Assembly (NCBI GenBank): GCA_963556495.2
Contig: OY747704.1
Location: forward strand, 7,152,501 to 7,216,500
Direction of reading: 5' to 3'
DNA length: 64,000 nucleotides
Origin: Valencia hispanica
Lineage: Eukaryota; Chordata; Actinopteri; Cyprinodontiformes; Valenciidae
The notes under the pieces are model-generated. The model saw only the letters and a list, made by a program, of their open reading frames with translations. It searched no databases and was not told the DNA's origin. A program made the translations under genes and the position numbers. How positions within the stretch are numbered: the first letter of the stretch is position 1; each line of letters starts with the position of its first letter. Positions 52,372 to 63,880 of this stretch are shown in pieces.

Positions 52372-52995
52372 TTGAATGTTTCAGGAACAGCTGTGGAATT
52401 CATGATTGACTTGGGAGCAACCCACTCCTTCCTCAAAAACAAGTCTCTACAACCACATCCAAAAATGAGCGGCAACCATGTTTTTTCTATATCTGCTTCC
52501 GGTCAGGTTGTAAAAGAACTTTTTAGCTGCACTCTTCGTTGTCAGCTGGGAGAGGGGCCAGCTTTTAAACATGGTTTACTGATTTCTCAACAATGTCCTG
52601 TAAATTTATTAGGAAGAGACCTGATGTGCAAACTAAATATTACTTTTTTTTCATCATCACAAGGCATCCAAGTGGTACCAGCTCAGGAGGACTCAGTCTT
52701 GACGGCAGTGACATACAGCCCTCACAACCTCAAACATGAATATGAGTGGAAGCTGATAGCAGGTACCACAGCAAAATCCTTCCTCGATTCGGCTCAAAAT
52801 CTGGTGAGTCCAGCATCTGTTTTTATTGTGGAAGGAGACCTCCATTGCACATCCCACATTTCTACAGGACCGGACACAGAGTATGAGCAGACATGGTTTA
52901 GCTCAGACACATTTAACATAACCTCCATGGTTTGGGACACACATTCAGCTGCACTGAATGTCTGCCTCACACCTGAACAGCTAACACTTTACTGA
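52372..52995 (+). pseudogene. pol: Protease and spacer of the second ERV
   Basis: The frame opens SLNVSGTAVEFMIDLGATHS, which lines up with the retropepsin active-site strand. The catalytic D-T/S-G reads DLG, so the Thr/Ser is replaced by Leu. CPVNLLGRDLMCKLNI closes the protease. The remaining 110 residues (to TLY) are the pro-RT spacer, as at 30206-30769. Loss of the active-site Thr/Ser predicts an inactive enzyme. Confidence 0.75.
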
Positions 52996-53052
52996 TTTCA
53001 TGAACATGAGCCATACATTTCCCTTTCTAAACCGGCTGGTGAAAAGTGGAAA

Positions 53053-53319
53053 ATGGTGGGAAAACTTGTTCACCGAGCTCAGTCCATTTCTGATTGGGAG
53101 CAAACGCAGCGCGACACCTCTGTTTTTCAATCAAAATCTGCACACCTTTTTAAACGCCCATTTCAGTGCATAGTTCAGGTCGCCAGAGTAGTATATTTAA
53201 CAGATGACTCTGAAGAAATGCTATCACACACATTTCTACATAAAGATACCGCAGCAGAACAGGCAGAAATACTCTTCCCCCTACAGCAGGTCTCATCTGA
53301 CTTGTGGGCAAAAAACTAA
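53053..53319 (+). pseudogene. pol: Pro-RT spacer continuation, second ERV
   Basis: An 88-residue frame with VYLTDDSEEMLSHTF and LQQVSSDLWAKN matches in place the segment ending ESLWSRGP of the young ERV (about 30780-30810). It has no catalytic motif. RT begins in another frame after 53340. Confidence 0.5.
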
Positions 53320-53384
53320 TATGACGTGGGTTTAATTAAGGGTTGTAATCCTGTCAAAATCACACCAAAATAATTTTTTCTTCC

Positions 53385-53878
53385 AGTTCAATGTCAGTAT
53401 CCCCTAAAAGAAGAAGCAGTGAAAGGCATAAAATCAGTGTTTGATGCTCTGTTAAAATCTGGAAAAATTGTCGAATGCACCGATTTCCCCTGTTCGCAGT
53501 CCGATTTTTCCTGTGAAAAAAATCAGAGAAACAGGTGAAGAATGACGTTTCGTGCAAGACTTTAAACAAATTAACGCGTCCATAATACCGAGAGCAACCA
53601 GTTCAATGAATCCGTGTGCGATTTTGTCTCAGATCCCACCATCAGCCGCTCATTTTTCAGTTGTTGACCTGGGTAATGCCTTCTTCAGTGTTCCAGTAGA
53701 CCCTGAGAGTCAGTTTTGGTTTGCTTTTCAATTTGAAGGGAGGGGTTACACATTTTCCCGTCTCCCACAGGGGTATATTGAGTCTCCTACAATTTTTAAC
53801 ATGGGACTAAAAGAGAGTTTAGATGGACTAGAACTTTCTCCCGATTCTGCGTTAATCCAATATGTGGATTTTGTGTAA
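53385..53878 (+). pseudogene. pol: Reverse transcriptase of the second ERV, truncated at the catalytic box
   Basis: Fingers start QCQYPLKEEAVKGI (about 53390) and run through GKIVECTDFPC. Then QDFKQINASIIPRA, HFSVVDLGNAFFSVPVDPES and FSRLPQGYIESPTIF follow (53552-53800). The expected YVDD box reads YVDFV and a stop comes at once (53876-53878). The thumb and connection are missing; RNase H starts 14 bases later. Confidence 0.8.
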
Positions 53879-53891
53879 ACCATGACCTGAC

Positions 53892-54345
53892 TTGACTGAC
53901 ACACCCCTAAAGAACCTTGACTTGATACTTTATGTGGACGGATCAACTTTCAGAGACCCGACGGGAAAAAATCGGGTGGGATTTGCTGTTTGCTCTGATC
54001 ATTGTACTCTGTCTGCAGGAACCCTCCCATCTAATTTCTCTGTGCAGACAGCCGAGTTGACTGCTTTGAAGAGGGCCTGTGAGCTGGCTAAAGAAAAGGC
54101 CGTCAACATATGGTCCGACAGCAGCTACGCAGTAGGTGTAGTGCATCATTTTTGGGGCGCTCTGGAAGCACCACAGATTTCTCAAGTCTGATGGTAAGCC
54201 CATATTGAACGCTCCCCAGGTCGCTGCTCTTCTGGAGGCAATTCTGTTGCCCTCCAAGATTGCTGAGATGAAGTGCGCAGCTCACTCCTCCTTAGGAGAC
54301 ACTGTTACTTTGGGAAACGCCAGAGCTGATGCAGCAGCAAAAAAA
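53892..54345 (+). pseudogene. pol: RNase H of the second ERV
   Basis: LDLILYVDGSTFRDPTGKN carries the first Asp, and QTAELTALKRACELAKEKA the Glu. VNIWSDSSYAVGVVHHF carries the next Asp. After a stop (54191) another frame gives AEMKCAAHSSLGDTVTLGN and ARADAAAKKAA. The catalytic residues are visible but the frame is broken. Confidence 0.75.
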
Positions 54346-54639
54346 GCCGCTCGACAGCCTCTGACAACTACCTGTGTTGCCATGACACAACCAGGGGACC
54401 AACCAGACGTGACAGATGTGGGTGGTGTTCAAAGTTTTGCCACCTCATCTGAGATTTCAGCCTGGAAGAAGGCACGTTGTAAGAAAAAAGAGGGTTGTGG
54501 TTTTCTGTTGAGAACAAACCATGCCTTCCTAGACATTTCTTTCCAGTTTTTGCTATGTTCAGCCATGGGTTGGCTCACTGTTCCAAAATTGTTATGTTTG
54601 ATCTGGTTGCTACACATTGGTTTACAGGTTAGCAGAGAA

Positions 54640-55545
54640 ATATTGTCATTCATGCATGGTGTGTGCCACAAATAATTCCGGGCGACCGGTGTCCATTTAA
54701 ACTGCTGGCCATCCGGCGCCTCAGAGGCCCTTCGAGCACTTGATGATGGACTTCATCGAGCTGACTCCTGCTGAAGGTAAAAAAAAATTGTCTGGTGATT
54801 ATCGACATGCTCTCGAAATGGCCGGAAGGTTTCCTGACCGAGCATGCAGATAGTGCAGTTGTGGTTAAGGCTTTGTTGGGAGAAGTCATCCTCAGATGGG
54901 GAATTCCTGAAAAAAATCACCAGCGACAACGGCACGCATTTTGTAAACAAAGCCCTTTCAGTGGTGGGTGAATTTTTGGGAGTAAAATTAGGCACGCATT
55001 GTGCCTATCACCCACAGTCGGGTGGAGCAGTTAAAAGAGAAAATGGAACACTAAAATCCAAACTGGTTAAATGCTGACATGGACCAGAGCTTTGCCTTTA
55101 TCTCTGTTTTACATGAGGATGAGAAAACGGACCAAGAATAACCTTAGTGCTTTCGAGATTCTTTTTGGCTGGCCTCCAGCGATGGGATTGAAGCCACCGA
55201 TAAAACCGCATCTCTCTACAGGCTTGTGTGAGGATGCAATGATCTCTTACTGTAAAAATCTCTCTAAGACTCTTGCACACATGTACCAAAAGGTGAAGGA
55301 AGCCCTACCCAAAGCAACAGAGGGGCCACTTCATCCTATTCGGCCAGGTGATTGGGTTCTTATTGAAGAATTCAGACGATGACATTGGAAGTTAAAGCGC
55401 TGGCAGGGTCCGTTTCAGGTTCTGCTTGTGACCTACACCGCCATAAAGGTTGCTGAGAGAGCAACCTGGGTGCACGGCAGTCACTGCAAGAGGCTGACAG
55501 GACCTCTTCTGGACAAGGCCAGCACCACTGAAGCAAAGAACTGAG
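54640..55545 (+). pseudogene. pol: Integrase of the second ERV
   Basis: Core blocks in changing frames are FEHLMMDFIELTPAEGK (first Asp, about 54735-54780) and IDMLSKWPEGFLTEHAD (54805-54850). ITSDNGTHFVNKALSVVGEF carries the second Asp (54918-54980), and HPQSGGAVKRENGTLKSKL the Glu (55010-55065). The C-terminal SH3-like part has GDWVLIEEF, WQGPFQVLLVT and WVHGSHCKRLTGP (55350-55500). About four frame changes are present. Confidence 0.8.
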
Positions 55546-55711
55546 AGATGTAGACTCAAAGAAGAATAACTTCAAATCAGTGGATTAGACACTTTCTATT
55601 CATCTAGTGATCCCACGTGAAGGAAAAACAAAACAAAAAAATGATGACACTTTCTATGAAGCTCTGGGGCTCCAGAGCAAAAATGACTGAGACATTAATA
55701 CTGTTTGTGTT

Positions 55712-56350
55712 TTGTGTTTTATAAGGGGTGACTTTTGGACTCTGCATCAGGGACGAACAATCATCTCAGCCGGGGTTCATGAGAGATCCGTCACCTCTAA
55801 TGTCCTCCGAGAAGGATGGGTTCAAAAGAATTTGTGGTATCAGTTTGCAAATTATTTTGCTAGATCAGTGTCAAATAAATGTTGTGTTGTTTGTATGGGA
55901 ACAGCTCTTCCAAAGTATTATGTCCCCATACCGTTTGAGGAAAAGTTGGATCAATGTGTGAGTTACTGTGAGACTCCTGGGAGTAATCCTGCCCAGCGGG
56001 TTTCAGTGCAGGTGTCAAAATTAATTTCACCCTCAAAGGCAGAAAGTGTAGTGTGTGTGCCTCGCATCGCATTTTAGCAGTAGCAGCAGGTTTGAATAAA
56101 GGCTGGGGTAAGCCTTTTGGATTGGACAAAGCTGTTGAAGCAAATGGGTTAATTAACCTTTTAGAGCCAGCCCCAGATGCATCTTTTGTTTGATATAATG
56201 TGACAAAATCAGGAGAACAGGTTGACATGAGTACATTTTCTGTGCGGATGAACCTGCTGCAGATGCCTAAAGGCGAGATGAAGGGGATGGAAGAGATGAA
56301 AGGGATGGAGTTGATGGATGTGATGTGGAAACTCTTGACAACTTCGAATT
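55712..56350 (+). pseudogene. env: Env N-terminal remnant of the second ERV
   Basis: A 121-residue frame includes NLWYQFANYFARSVSN and CCVVCMGTALPKYYVPIPF, like the start of the surface subunit in the minus ERV near 10700. A later piece (about 56100-56350) has GWGKPFGLDKAVEANG and a KGMEEMKGMELM repeat. The cleavage site, fusion peptide and transmembrane subunit are absent. Confidence 0.6.
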
Positions 56351-57465
56351 ATATGAGTGATTGGACTGCAGGTTTATGACGATTACCTTTAAATCACTTT
56401 GTGAATTAGGTTTTCTGATGGTTTTTTTCTGTAGCTACTCTCTTGTGTTCCTCCATGTGAGTCTGGCAGTTCCATGAAAATTTAGCAGGGTCTCATCCCA
56501 GGTAAAGCAGAGAGAAAAAAGGGTTCATTTTCATTTTTCAATTATATTTTTATTATTATTTCAATTATTATTAAATTTCATTTATTTCTTCTTCTCTAGA
56601 CAGTTCATTTATGTGATTTCAGTTATGTTTCCCTTTTATTAATTGTTTTATTCAATTCCAGTTCATTGTAACATTATTTCCTTTTTAATTTATTTCATTG
56701 TTTTGTTTACTCATATTAATCTATGAATAAGGGGGGGAGATTATAAATTTGTTTGATTCTTGTGTGATTTACAATAGCATAATATATGAGCCTAATCAGT
56801 ACTGAGGTTGAAGTAATGTTTTACGTTTCTATTTCTTGTGGTTTTGTTATGAAGGAGTCTATTGTTATTGTTGATTACTACTGATCTGTTTTGTGTAACC
56901 TCTTTAAAGGGTCACTTTGACGCTGGGCAAGGAGTGACTGACGATGTTTGATTTCGGCGTTCACACTGTAGATGCAAGTCTCGTTTTGAGGGAAGAGAAC
57001 ACGTTTTCAATTTGTGCTAAGATTTATTTTACTCATTCATTGTGTACTTGACTGACTCTGCCTAAAATTTGTTTTTTTTCTTCTTCTCTGTTTTGCATTT
57101 ATTTCTTAGGCATCCTGACTGATGATGAGCGTTGCAGAAGGGCTACCTTGTGGGGGCAAAGGAGTCACCACATTCTTTTTCACCCAAAAAGGCGTGAGAC
57201 GACAAACGCGACCACATGTTGGAGGTTGTTCATCTTGTTTTTGAATGTGGTTTTGCATCCGGTCCATTAACTGTCATCAGGAGGGATGCATAGAACTCAT
57301 TATTTTGTTCAGAAGTTAATTTACTTTGACATGTAATGCATGAAATCATTTGGTACTGTTGTTTTTTTTTTCTTATACTTCCTGAATTCTCATTAGTGGT
57401 AGTTTCAATTGAGCCATTCTTAATTATTTATTTTTGTTGTGTTTTTGGTTTATCACAGACATGAT
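56351..57465 (+). other. ERV 3' region without recognisable coding sequence
   Basis: AT-rich, mostly noncoding. By position it replaces the rest of env. Confidence 0.4.
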
Positions 57466-57478
57466 AAAAAGAGAGGAC
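57466..57478 (+). other. Polypurine tract of the second ERV
   Basis: AAAAAGAGAGGAC precedes TGTTATGG at the start of the 3' LTR. Confidence 0.6.
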
Positions 57479-57985
57479 TGTTATGGAAAATGTATTATTA
57501 AGAATTATCTGTTCTGTGTATTTCATGTACTGATAGTTACTGTGTGCCAGCTCCTTGTGATATGGTGACCAATCTGATTATTTGACACTGTATGAATTTG
57601 GGTCAGGACAACTTCTACTGATTTAGGCTCTTACATCCTGGGACAACTTCTACTGATTTAGGCTATTACATCCTGGGTTGGCATAGCAACTCTCTGTTAC
57701 ATCTAAGGACGTCCTGACATACATTGGTTATGCTTCCACTATCAAGGGCCTGAAACCTGCGAGTCTAATGTTCTCATACTGCATAAATGTTTTTTGATGT
57801 CATGTTAATACTAGTCAGGATTACTGAGCCTATATATTTCTGTGTCTTCTTTTGGAAGGCAGGTCAGTATTGGACCTTTTCTGTTAACGCTGCACCTCCT
57901 TGCTTGATCAACCAAGTGTGTATTAAAACCTCCAAATATCTGAAGGAATCTCTCTCATCTCTTTTATTTAAGAACTTTGACCACA
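57479..57985 (+). repeat. 3' LTR of the second ERV, with internal 35-bp duplication
   Basis: It aligns with 49289-49763. A 35-base segment starting GACAACTTCTACTGATTTAG occurs twice in tandem here (57607-57641 and 57642-57676) but once in the 5' LTR. The LTR ends near GACCACA. Confidence 0.85.
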
Positions 57986-58038
57986 TTAATTAATCAATCA
58001 CAATTAATGCGAAAATTTGACCCCCCCCTAGTTACTGG

Positions 58039-58769
58039 ATCTCACCAAGTAAAGGATGATTAGAAATTGTGACAAATTTAAGGTTTGCAACAATATTAGG
58101 AGCTCATTATCAGTAAGGCAAGTTATTTGATCCTGGTCATGATTTTATAAGTTTGTTCTTGTACATAATAAGGAACTCTCAAATGTTGTAGTTGCTTCAT
58201 TAAAATATTTTTTGCATGTTGCCCAACCATGTTGGGAAGCCAATCTATAAATCCTTTTGACTACCTGACTCACACCAGAAAATTTAAACCTTCAGCTCAC
58301 CCTGAAGACTTTGTGTAGAACTGAAGTCTAGAGACTGGCTCAGCCAGTCCATGACCTTAATGTGCTTCTTTTTAGCCACTCTTTTGTTGATTTGCAGTAT
58401 GCCTGGGTCGCTGCCACATTGGAAGACCCATCCCAGACATGCAGAGACTTGGTTTTTTACTTTTTCTCAAAACATTATCATGACACTGCAATGAAGAAAT
58501 AGGTATGTTTATTTCTTTGCAAGAGAGCATACATATGAAATCAACATGGGATCAAATGCATGTTAGCCACTGTAATTTAAAAAAGAAAAAAATTATACAC
58601 AATTTTGAATTACTTAATTTCTCAAGTAGAAAGACTTCTATAACTTGGGTGTAGAACTCCTAAAACGTGATTTTGGATTAACGACCACAATGTTAAAAGA
58701 AAAATGAATTGATGTTAGGATTTTTAGGATAGATTTTTTGCAAGTACAGTGCCTATGTAAAGTATTCAC
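58039..58769. other. Unassigned intergenic sequence
   Basis: No coding motif, inverted ends or long repeat recognised. A weak L2-like or CR1-like origin is possible but not supported. Confidence 0.4.
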
Positions 58770-58965
58770 CCTCTTAGTGAGCTTCAGCAGTCCTGTTTCA
58801 GTACTATGATGAGCTCTGAAATCTGACTGTTCAAACAGGCTGTTACTGTTACAAACTTGATTAGCTGCTATTTTTTCAAGACCATTCTATTTGAAAGGAA
58901 GATTATATATAATTCTGTAATTTAATAAGTCATCCTGAAGGAGAGAAGGTTTCAAAAAAATCTAA
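58770..58965 (-). mobile_element. L2-type LINE RT fragment (minus)
   Basis: The plus strand is similar to 20030-20220 (for example CTATGATGAGCTCTGAAATC and CAAACTTGATTAG). It corresponds to the RT block between ITDYLSDNKL-like and KPSL. Only about 200 bases remain. Confidence 0.6.
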
Positions 58966-59100
58966 TCGCTTGTTCCTGGTCTCACTGCGGTCATTTCCTG
59001 AAAATTTCATCAAATTCTGCCCATAACCTTTTGAGTTATGTTGTAACAGACAAACTAACAAACAAACAAACAAATCCTGGCAAAAACATAACCTTCTTGG
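58966..59100. repeat. Dispersed-repeat end with (CAAA)n
   Basis: GGTCATTTCCTGAAAATTTC, then CATAACCTTTTGAGTTATG and (ACAA)n (59050-59075) form a common teleost dispersed-repeat edge. The family was not identified. Confidence 0.45.
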
Positions 59101-59138
59101 CAGGAAGTTTTGTGCCTCAATGGACAACATATAGACAA

Positions 59139-59438
59139 TGTAGGGATGGGTTGCTGAAACTGTTTTTTTTTACCATTTTAAAAAACAGACGAGGTGGAGG
59201 TGTCGCCACAATTTTTCATAACACAATAACTTTTAAAAAAGTACTTCTTGGCACTTTTGACTCTTTTAAAAATGTAGCCATAAAAGATTCTAACAAAGCC
59301 TTATTTTTAACTTTATATAAACTGGCTAAAACTAACTCCAATTTCTTCAATGATTTGAGCGACCTTTCTGTAATATGTACGGACTATGACCAACTAATCA
59401 TTGAGAGACAGATTAAACACCTATCAATTAATTTTTAA
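59139..59438 (+). mobile_element. LINE endonuclease fragment (CR1/L2-like)
   Basis: The frame contains RRGGGVATIFHNTITFKKV and TFDSFKNVAIK. After a compressed stretch it has FFNDLSDLSVICTDYDQLII. GGGVA...F and DLLS.I...YD..II are landmarks of the apurinic endonuclease of L2-type LINEs. The catalytic GDFN block expected next is missing. Confidence 0.55.
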
Positions 59439-59459
59439 AGACACAAGGGAATCGTTCTT

Positions 59460-60165
59460 TTCCCATAGTAGGGATCCTCTCTAGTAGGGTGGGGTGCGTT
59501 CTCCGGGTCAGGGATGAGGTCCTTCCTCAAGTGGAAGAATTCAAGTATCTGGGGGGTTTGTTCATGAATGAGGTAAAAATGGAGCGGGAGATTGATAGAT
59601 TGGTATGGCATCTGCAGTCATACGGGCGCTGTACCGGTCTGTCGTGGTGAATAGAGAGCTGAGCCGAAAGACAAAGCTCTCAATTTACCCGTCGATCTAC
59701 GTTCCTACCCTCATCTATGGTCACAAACTCTGGGTGGTGACCGAAAGAACGAGATCACGGATAAAAGCGGCTGAAATGAGTGTTTGGGCTCTCCCTTAGA
59801 GATAGGGTGAGAAGCTCAGTCATCCGGTGGGGGCTCAGAGTAGAGCCGCTGCTCCTCCACATCGAGAGGAGTCAGTTGAGGTGGCTCGGGCATCTGGTCA
59901 GGATACCACCTGGACGCCTCCCTGGTGAGGTGTTTGGGGGACGTCCCACTGGGAGGAGGGCCAGGGGAAGACCGAGGACACGTTGGAGGGACTATGTTTC
60001 TCAGCTGGCCTGGGAACGCCTTGGGATTCCTCCCGAGGAGCTGGCCCAAGTGGCTGGGGAGAGGGAAGTCTGGGTCTCTTTGCTTAAGCTGCTGTCCCCG
60101 AGACCCGACCCCGGAAAAGCGGGAGAAAATGGATGGATGGATGAATGAATGGATGGATGTTTCTT
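59460..60165 (+). mobile_element. Rex3/RTE-type LINE, 3' end
   Basis: Frames at 59605-59799 and 59780-60148 give the RT C-terminus: LSRKTKLSIYPSIYVPTLIY, then LRWLGHLVRIPPGRLPGEVF and RRARGRPRTRWRDYVSQLAW. It ends at a short (ATGG)n run (60129-60160). The GATG/ATGG-ended 3' terminus and this C-terminal block are typical of RTE-clade Rex3 in teleosts. The 5' part is absent. One frameshift lies near 59790. Confidence 0.8.
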
Positions 60166-60483
60166 TTAGGTTAATTTTTAATCCCTTTAATTTGGGCTGT
60201 GGAAAATAAACTGTCTCAATGCAGAAATGAGTGGGTAACAGTACAGAAGCTGCAGAGAGATGTGTTAACTATGACTCTGTTTCCTGATCTCGACCCTGTG
60301 TTGTCAGTGTTTTGGAGGGCTAGTAAATTCGTCCAGATTTCTAAAAAGAAGAGCTGTTCTGTCCGAATTTTGATAAATGCCGTCTCTCCAGATCAGAACA
60401 TGCCTTCTGCAAATTGTTTTTCCAATTACCAATATAGCCCACATTGTTTTCAGGACACCACCTACACAACCAATGGTTGACTG
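60166..60483. other. Unassigned sequence between Rex3 and ERV copy
   Basis: A 93-residue plus frame (60199-60480) has no recognised motif. No element end is seen. Confidence 0.35.
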
Positions 60484-60897
60484 TGAAGAGATAAAAATTC
60501 TGTAAATGTTGTATGAGGGTTTAATTCTGTAGTGTATGTGGAAACACTTAGTGAACAATCAAAAAGAATGTGGTACATCATTTGTTCCTCATGTGAACAA
60601 GCTTTGACCATTCTGTGAACGAAGATTTATGTGGGAGGAGTTTCATGCAAACTCTTGTTTCAATAAAAACGTTACGCTGACGTAAAGCTGTGCTCAGTTA
60701 ATAGAACTGAGTCCAGCGAACGACGTCTCCCTGTTAAAATATATAATTGTTTGTTGTTCTTATTGCTCCTTTTTACAGAAATGAACGAGCACGCGGGAAG
60801 GTGAAATGAGAGTCCAGAGAGCCCAGGGTCATAAATTAAATGGGTGTCTGTTTCTTTAAGAGAGGCTTAAAATTAGAGTGAAAACACCTTTCCAACA
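60484..60897 (+). repeat. 5' LTR of the tRNA-Trp ERV (plus copy)
   Basis: Starts TGAAGAGATAAAAATTC, ends CCAACA. A CAATAAAAACG poly(A)-signal region lies at about 60660. It matches the LTRs at 7919, 17765 and 21456. Confidence 0.85.
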
Positions 60898-60900
60898 AAA

Positions 60901-60917
60901 TGGTGACCCCGACGTGG
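60901..60917 (+). other. Primer binding site, tRNA-Trp
   Basis: TGGTGACCCCGACGTGG is complementary to the 3' end of vertebrate tRNA-Trp for at least 16 bases, 3 bases after the LTR. Confidence 0.85.
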
Positions 60918-63620
60918 TTTCTGGAGGATTAAAGGGAAACATGAGTTTGGAATAATAGGATTTTGTTGAAATTGTTGTGATCGACAGATACTGGAGATCG
61001 GAGGACGGAAGTGACCCGGGTCTGAAGTTCTTTGGTAAGCGCTGCCACACGAGGCGCAGAATTGACTAATCTAAATTTATGTTCTGTCTGTAGTTCTTCA
61101 GTAAATGCTGATTTCTGTTTCTGCTGAGGTAAATAGACGCCGACCGGGTCGGTAAACTCAGGGTGTGGCCAGCCACAGGTAAGCTAGGACGCTTCTTACT
61201 GAAAGCCTGTGTTCGGAACAAGCAGGAAGGCTGAATGGGATAAGCTCGTGGGTGATATCCACAAAGTATCTGAAAAGAAAACTCAGAGATCAGAGAGTGA
61301 TTTTAACCCTGGCATTTCTTGTTCCTTTGAGCAGGATCCCAAATCTGACTGGATCTCCGGGGGGAACCGCGGGCTGCTGAGAGCCCGTGCACGGCCTGGT
61401 CCAGACCAGCTGGATCCTGGAGACCTCCAGCTCAACGTGGAGGCCGGAAGATCACGGAGTTCCTACCGGAGCAACAGTTTGATGACGGGGTCTTCCTTCA
61501 CAGGGACAACAGCCAGTGAGTACAAAATTTGATGCGTGAAAGAATAAAAAATAAGAGAAAATATAAATAACTCGTTCCGGGACCTTTTTAATGCAAGTTT
61601 GTGTTTTTGCAAATAAATATCGGGGATCTTTGTGCGATGATCCGGGATCTCGCAATGAAAATCCATGGTAAAATAAAATATGACTGGAGTTGGACTCCAA
61701 AGCGCGCAGAGGTCTGGGATCTCAATTAGAAATAGGCCTAATGATAAATAATATATAAATAATAATGCTAGTAATGAAAAAACATGATAATAAAATATAT
61801 AATGATATTAATGTGTGATAAACCGGTTGTCTGACTGTGTGTGTATGAATGGAGATTTCTTCCTTTTGAAGCAGCTGAAGTAGGCTGAGAATAGTCTCAT
61901 GGTTGGAAAATTGAGTAAATAACACTGCGATAAGATAAATAGATCAGATAAAAGAATTTACTTCATTAACATGGGAATGATAAATATTTAAAAATGAAAA
62001 ATAAAAACAGCAAGATGTAACTTATCGAAATTTGGGGAAATAATTGCAAATAAGATTTAAAGGAGATGCAAAATCTATGTAAAAGAAAATAAAATACAAC
62101 ATTTCTTTAAAAATAAATAAAAGATTATGAATTTGAAGGACGATTAACTGAGTAATTCCGCGCAGTTCTTGGTAGTTGCGATCTAAAATAAAACTACAAA
62201 GATCAAAAATTGAAGAATAGGCATTTGGCGTGTCAAACAAAGGAATTCCTCTTAAAGGAGCAAAGCAAGAAGAAAAGGGGGTTGGTGGGTCATGATGGGC
62301 GACTGAAAAAAAAAAGCAGATGTGTTTTTAGTACCCAGGATGATGAATTTTTTTTTTTTACTTTCTGTTTTCTCCTAAAGTTCCACCGAAAAAAAGGAAA
62401 AGAGAAAACTCTAATTTCCATATTTTAAAAAAATCCTATGAAGAGCAATGTAAACTGCTTTACCATGATCTAAGATAATTATCTCAAACAAGCGACCCCC
62501 TTCCCCCCTTCCCCGCAAGGAAGGACCGTTCTGATAATAAACAAGACCCCCTCCCTCCAATCCTCAACAATGGGTCGTTAGTTGTTCTCTTAATAAACAA
62601 CCCAACTGTGATGGGGCTCCTCAGCACCTGTAAATGGGCTTCCTGAGAGAAAATACTTGTTTGAAACCAGATCCATCATGCGTTTCAAAATTGTTAAAGG
62701 TTATCGAAACTTGCCAGTAAACGGCAGGAAGGCAGAAGGGAAGGAACACACCTCCCCCGCCAGCTGATAATGAGGGTGATGTTTTAGCTGCGTGCAGTGC
62801 TGTATATAAAAGGTTGGGATTTCTTAAGTGCAGCGGCAACTGTTACTCTATAATATTAATAAAAAAAGAACTTAGCTAATATTTTTAATGATATTCATGG
62901 GATGTCTGGGAGATCTCTCATATAGTAGAAAAGAAATGGTTTAACAATGACGGATTATGAGTAGAGTGATTTTATTTTGAAACTCAGGCGGATGTCTACA
63001 GGTCCTGTGGGGAAGCGACAGCTGGGTGGCTATGTGGATTTACTCTTTGTAACAAGCGGCAGCTTCAATTGCTTGCTTCTAACATTTTAATGACAGATAA
63101 GACATCTGTTGAAAGGAAACAATCTTGTAATGCGCTGGGTTAGAGACTGCAAAAAAGAGGAATTTTACGTTACCGGATAACCATAGTACAGAATGTAGTA
63201 ACGCACTCCAAAATTCAACTTTAGTTACCGTAGCACACTGAATATAAGCGCACTTCAATATTTACACTCAATGGAGTTGTTGCTAATTGGACAAAGTTAA
63301 GGGTCTGATTAAGCAGAAATATGTCTGGACCTACGCCTGGGATTGGGAGAGGATGCCAGCCCTCGCCCGGTCTCAGTTGAAACGGGTACCATGTTTTGGA
63401 CATCTATCAACAGATGCTTCCACATATAATCATAATAATAAGCTAATTTGTAGAATCTTTATGAAAGAGCAGATAAGCAGAGAGCAAGGAATAGAGATGT
63501 GATGTTTTATTATGGAAATATCAGTTGCTGATGATCTAATTGACAGAATTGGAGGAAGATATTGAAGTCCGATGGGAAGAAATTCTGAATTTAAAGGAAT
63601 TTTGTTTTCCATTAAAAAAA
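60918..63620 (+). other. Long AT-rich ERV leader or gag region without visible gag
   Basis: About 2.7 kb lies between PBS and the protease remnant. The longest frame (61209-61532) has no matrix, capsid or zinc-knuckle motif. Both copies share this organisation, so it was present before they inserted. Confidence 0.5.
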
Positions 63621-63689
63621 ATGAAATTGAGTTGTTAGAAAAATGAAATAAAAATAATAGATTTAGCTACATGAAGAATATGTAGTGGT

Positions 63690-63880
63690 AATTATATTGT
63701 CTCCAGATTGTTTTTTAATTTGTTAGGAAGAGATTTCCTATTTCACTTGAAGTTGGGCATGTTCTCTGTAGGGGATAAATTAATAATCCAAATTGTAGAT
63801 TTTCATAAAACTCTTGAAACGGGAAAGCTACCAAAGAATTGTTTTACTTCGAAAAATAAAAATAATAAATTTTAACTGAA
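63690..63880 (+). pseudogene. pol: Protease-end remnant of the plus-strand ERV copy
   Basis: The plus strand encodes NLLGRDFLFHLKLGMFSVGD and KLIIQ, the GRDL block at the end of retroviral proteases. It aligns with 12860-13015 on the minus strand. The DTG active site was not recognised upstream. Confidence 0.5.

Larger units (their letters stand above)
49289..57985 (+). mobile_element. Second endogenous retrovirus, degenerate, tRNA-Lys-like PBS
   Basis: LTRs at 49289-49763 and 57479-57985 align along their length. Between them lie gag pieces with a CCHC knuckle, protease, a truncated RT, RNase H, integrase and an env start, all on the plus strand and all frameshifted. Protein order and motifs match the class I type of the other two ERVs. 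LTR divergence and the many breaks make it older than the 26951-34862 copy. No clear target duplication was found at its borders. Confidence 0.85.
48445..58030. mobile_element. hAT-like element containing the second ERV, perfect 8-bp duplication
   Basis: It starts TAGTGCTGTCATGACATG and ends AATTTGACCCCCCCCTA. GTTACTGG flanks both ends (48437-48444, 58031-58038). Both subterminal regions are rich in TTAATTAAT-type words (48470-48520, 57986-58015). The ERV at 49289-57985 fills most of it. The hAT itself is about 0.9 kb and noncoding. Confidence 0.8.

Noticed and set aside
59816..60049. Minus-strand frame of 77 residues
   Set aside because: It is the shadow of the Rex3/RTE RT C-terminus on the plus strand.
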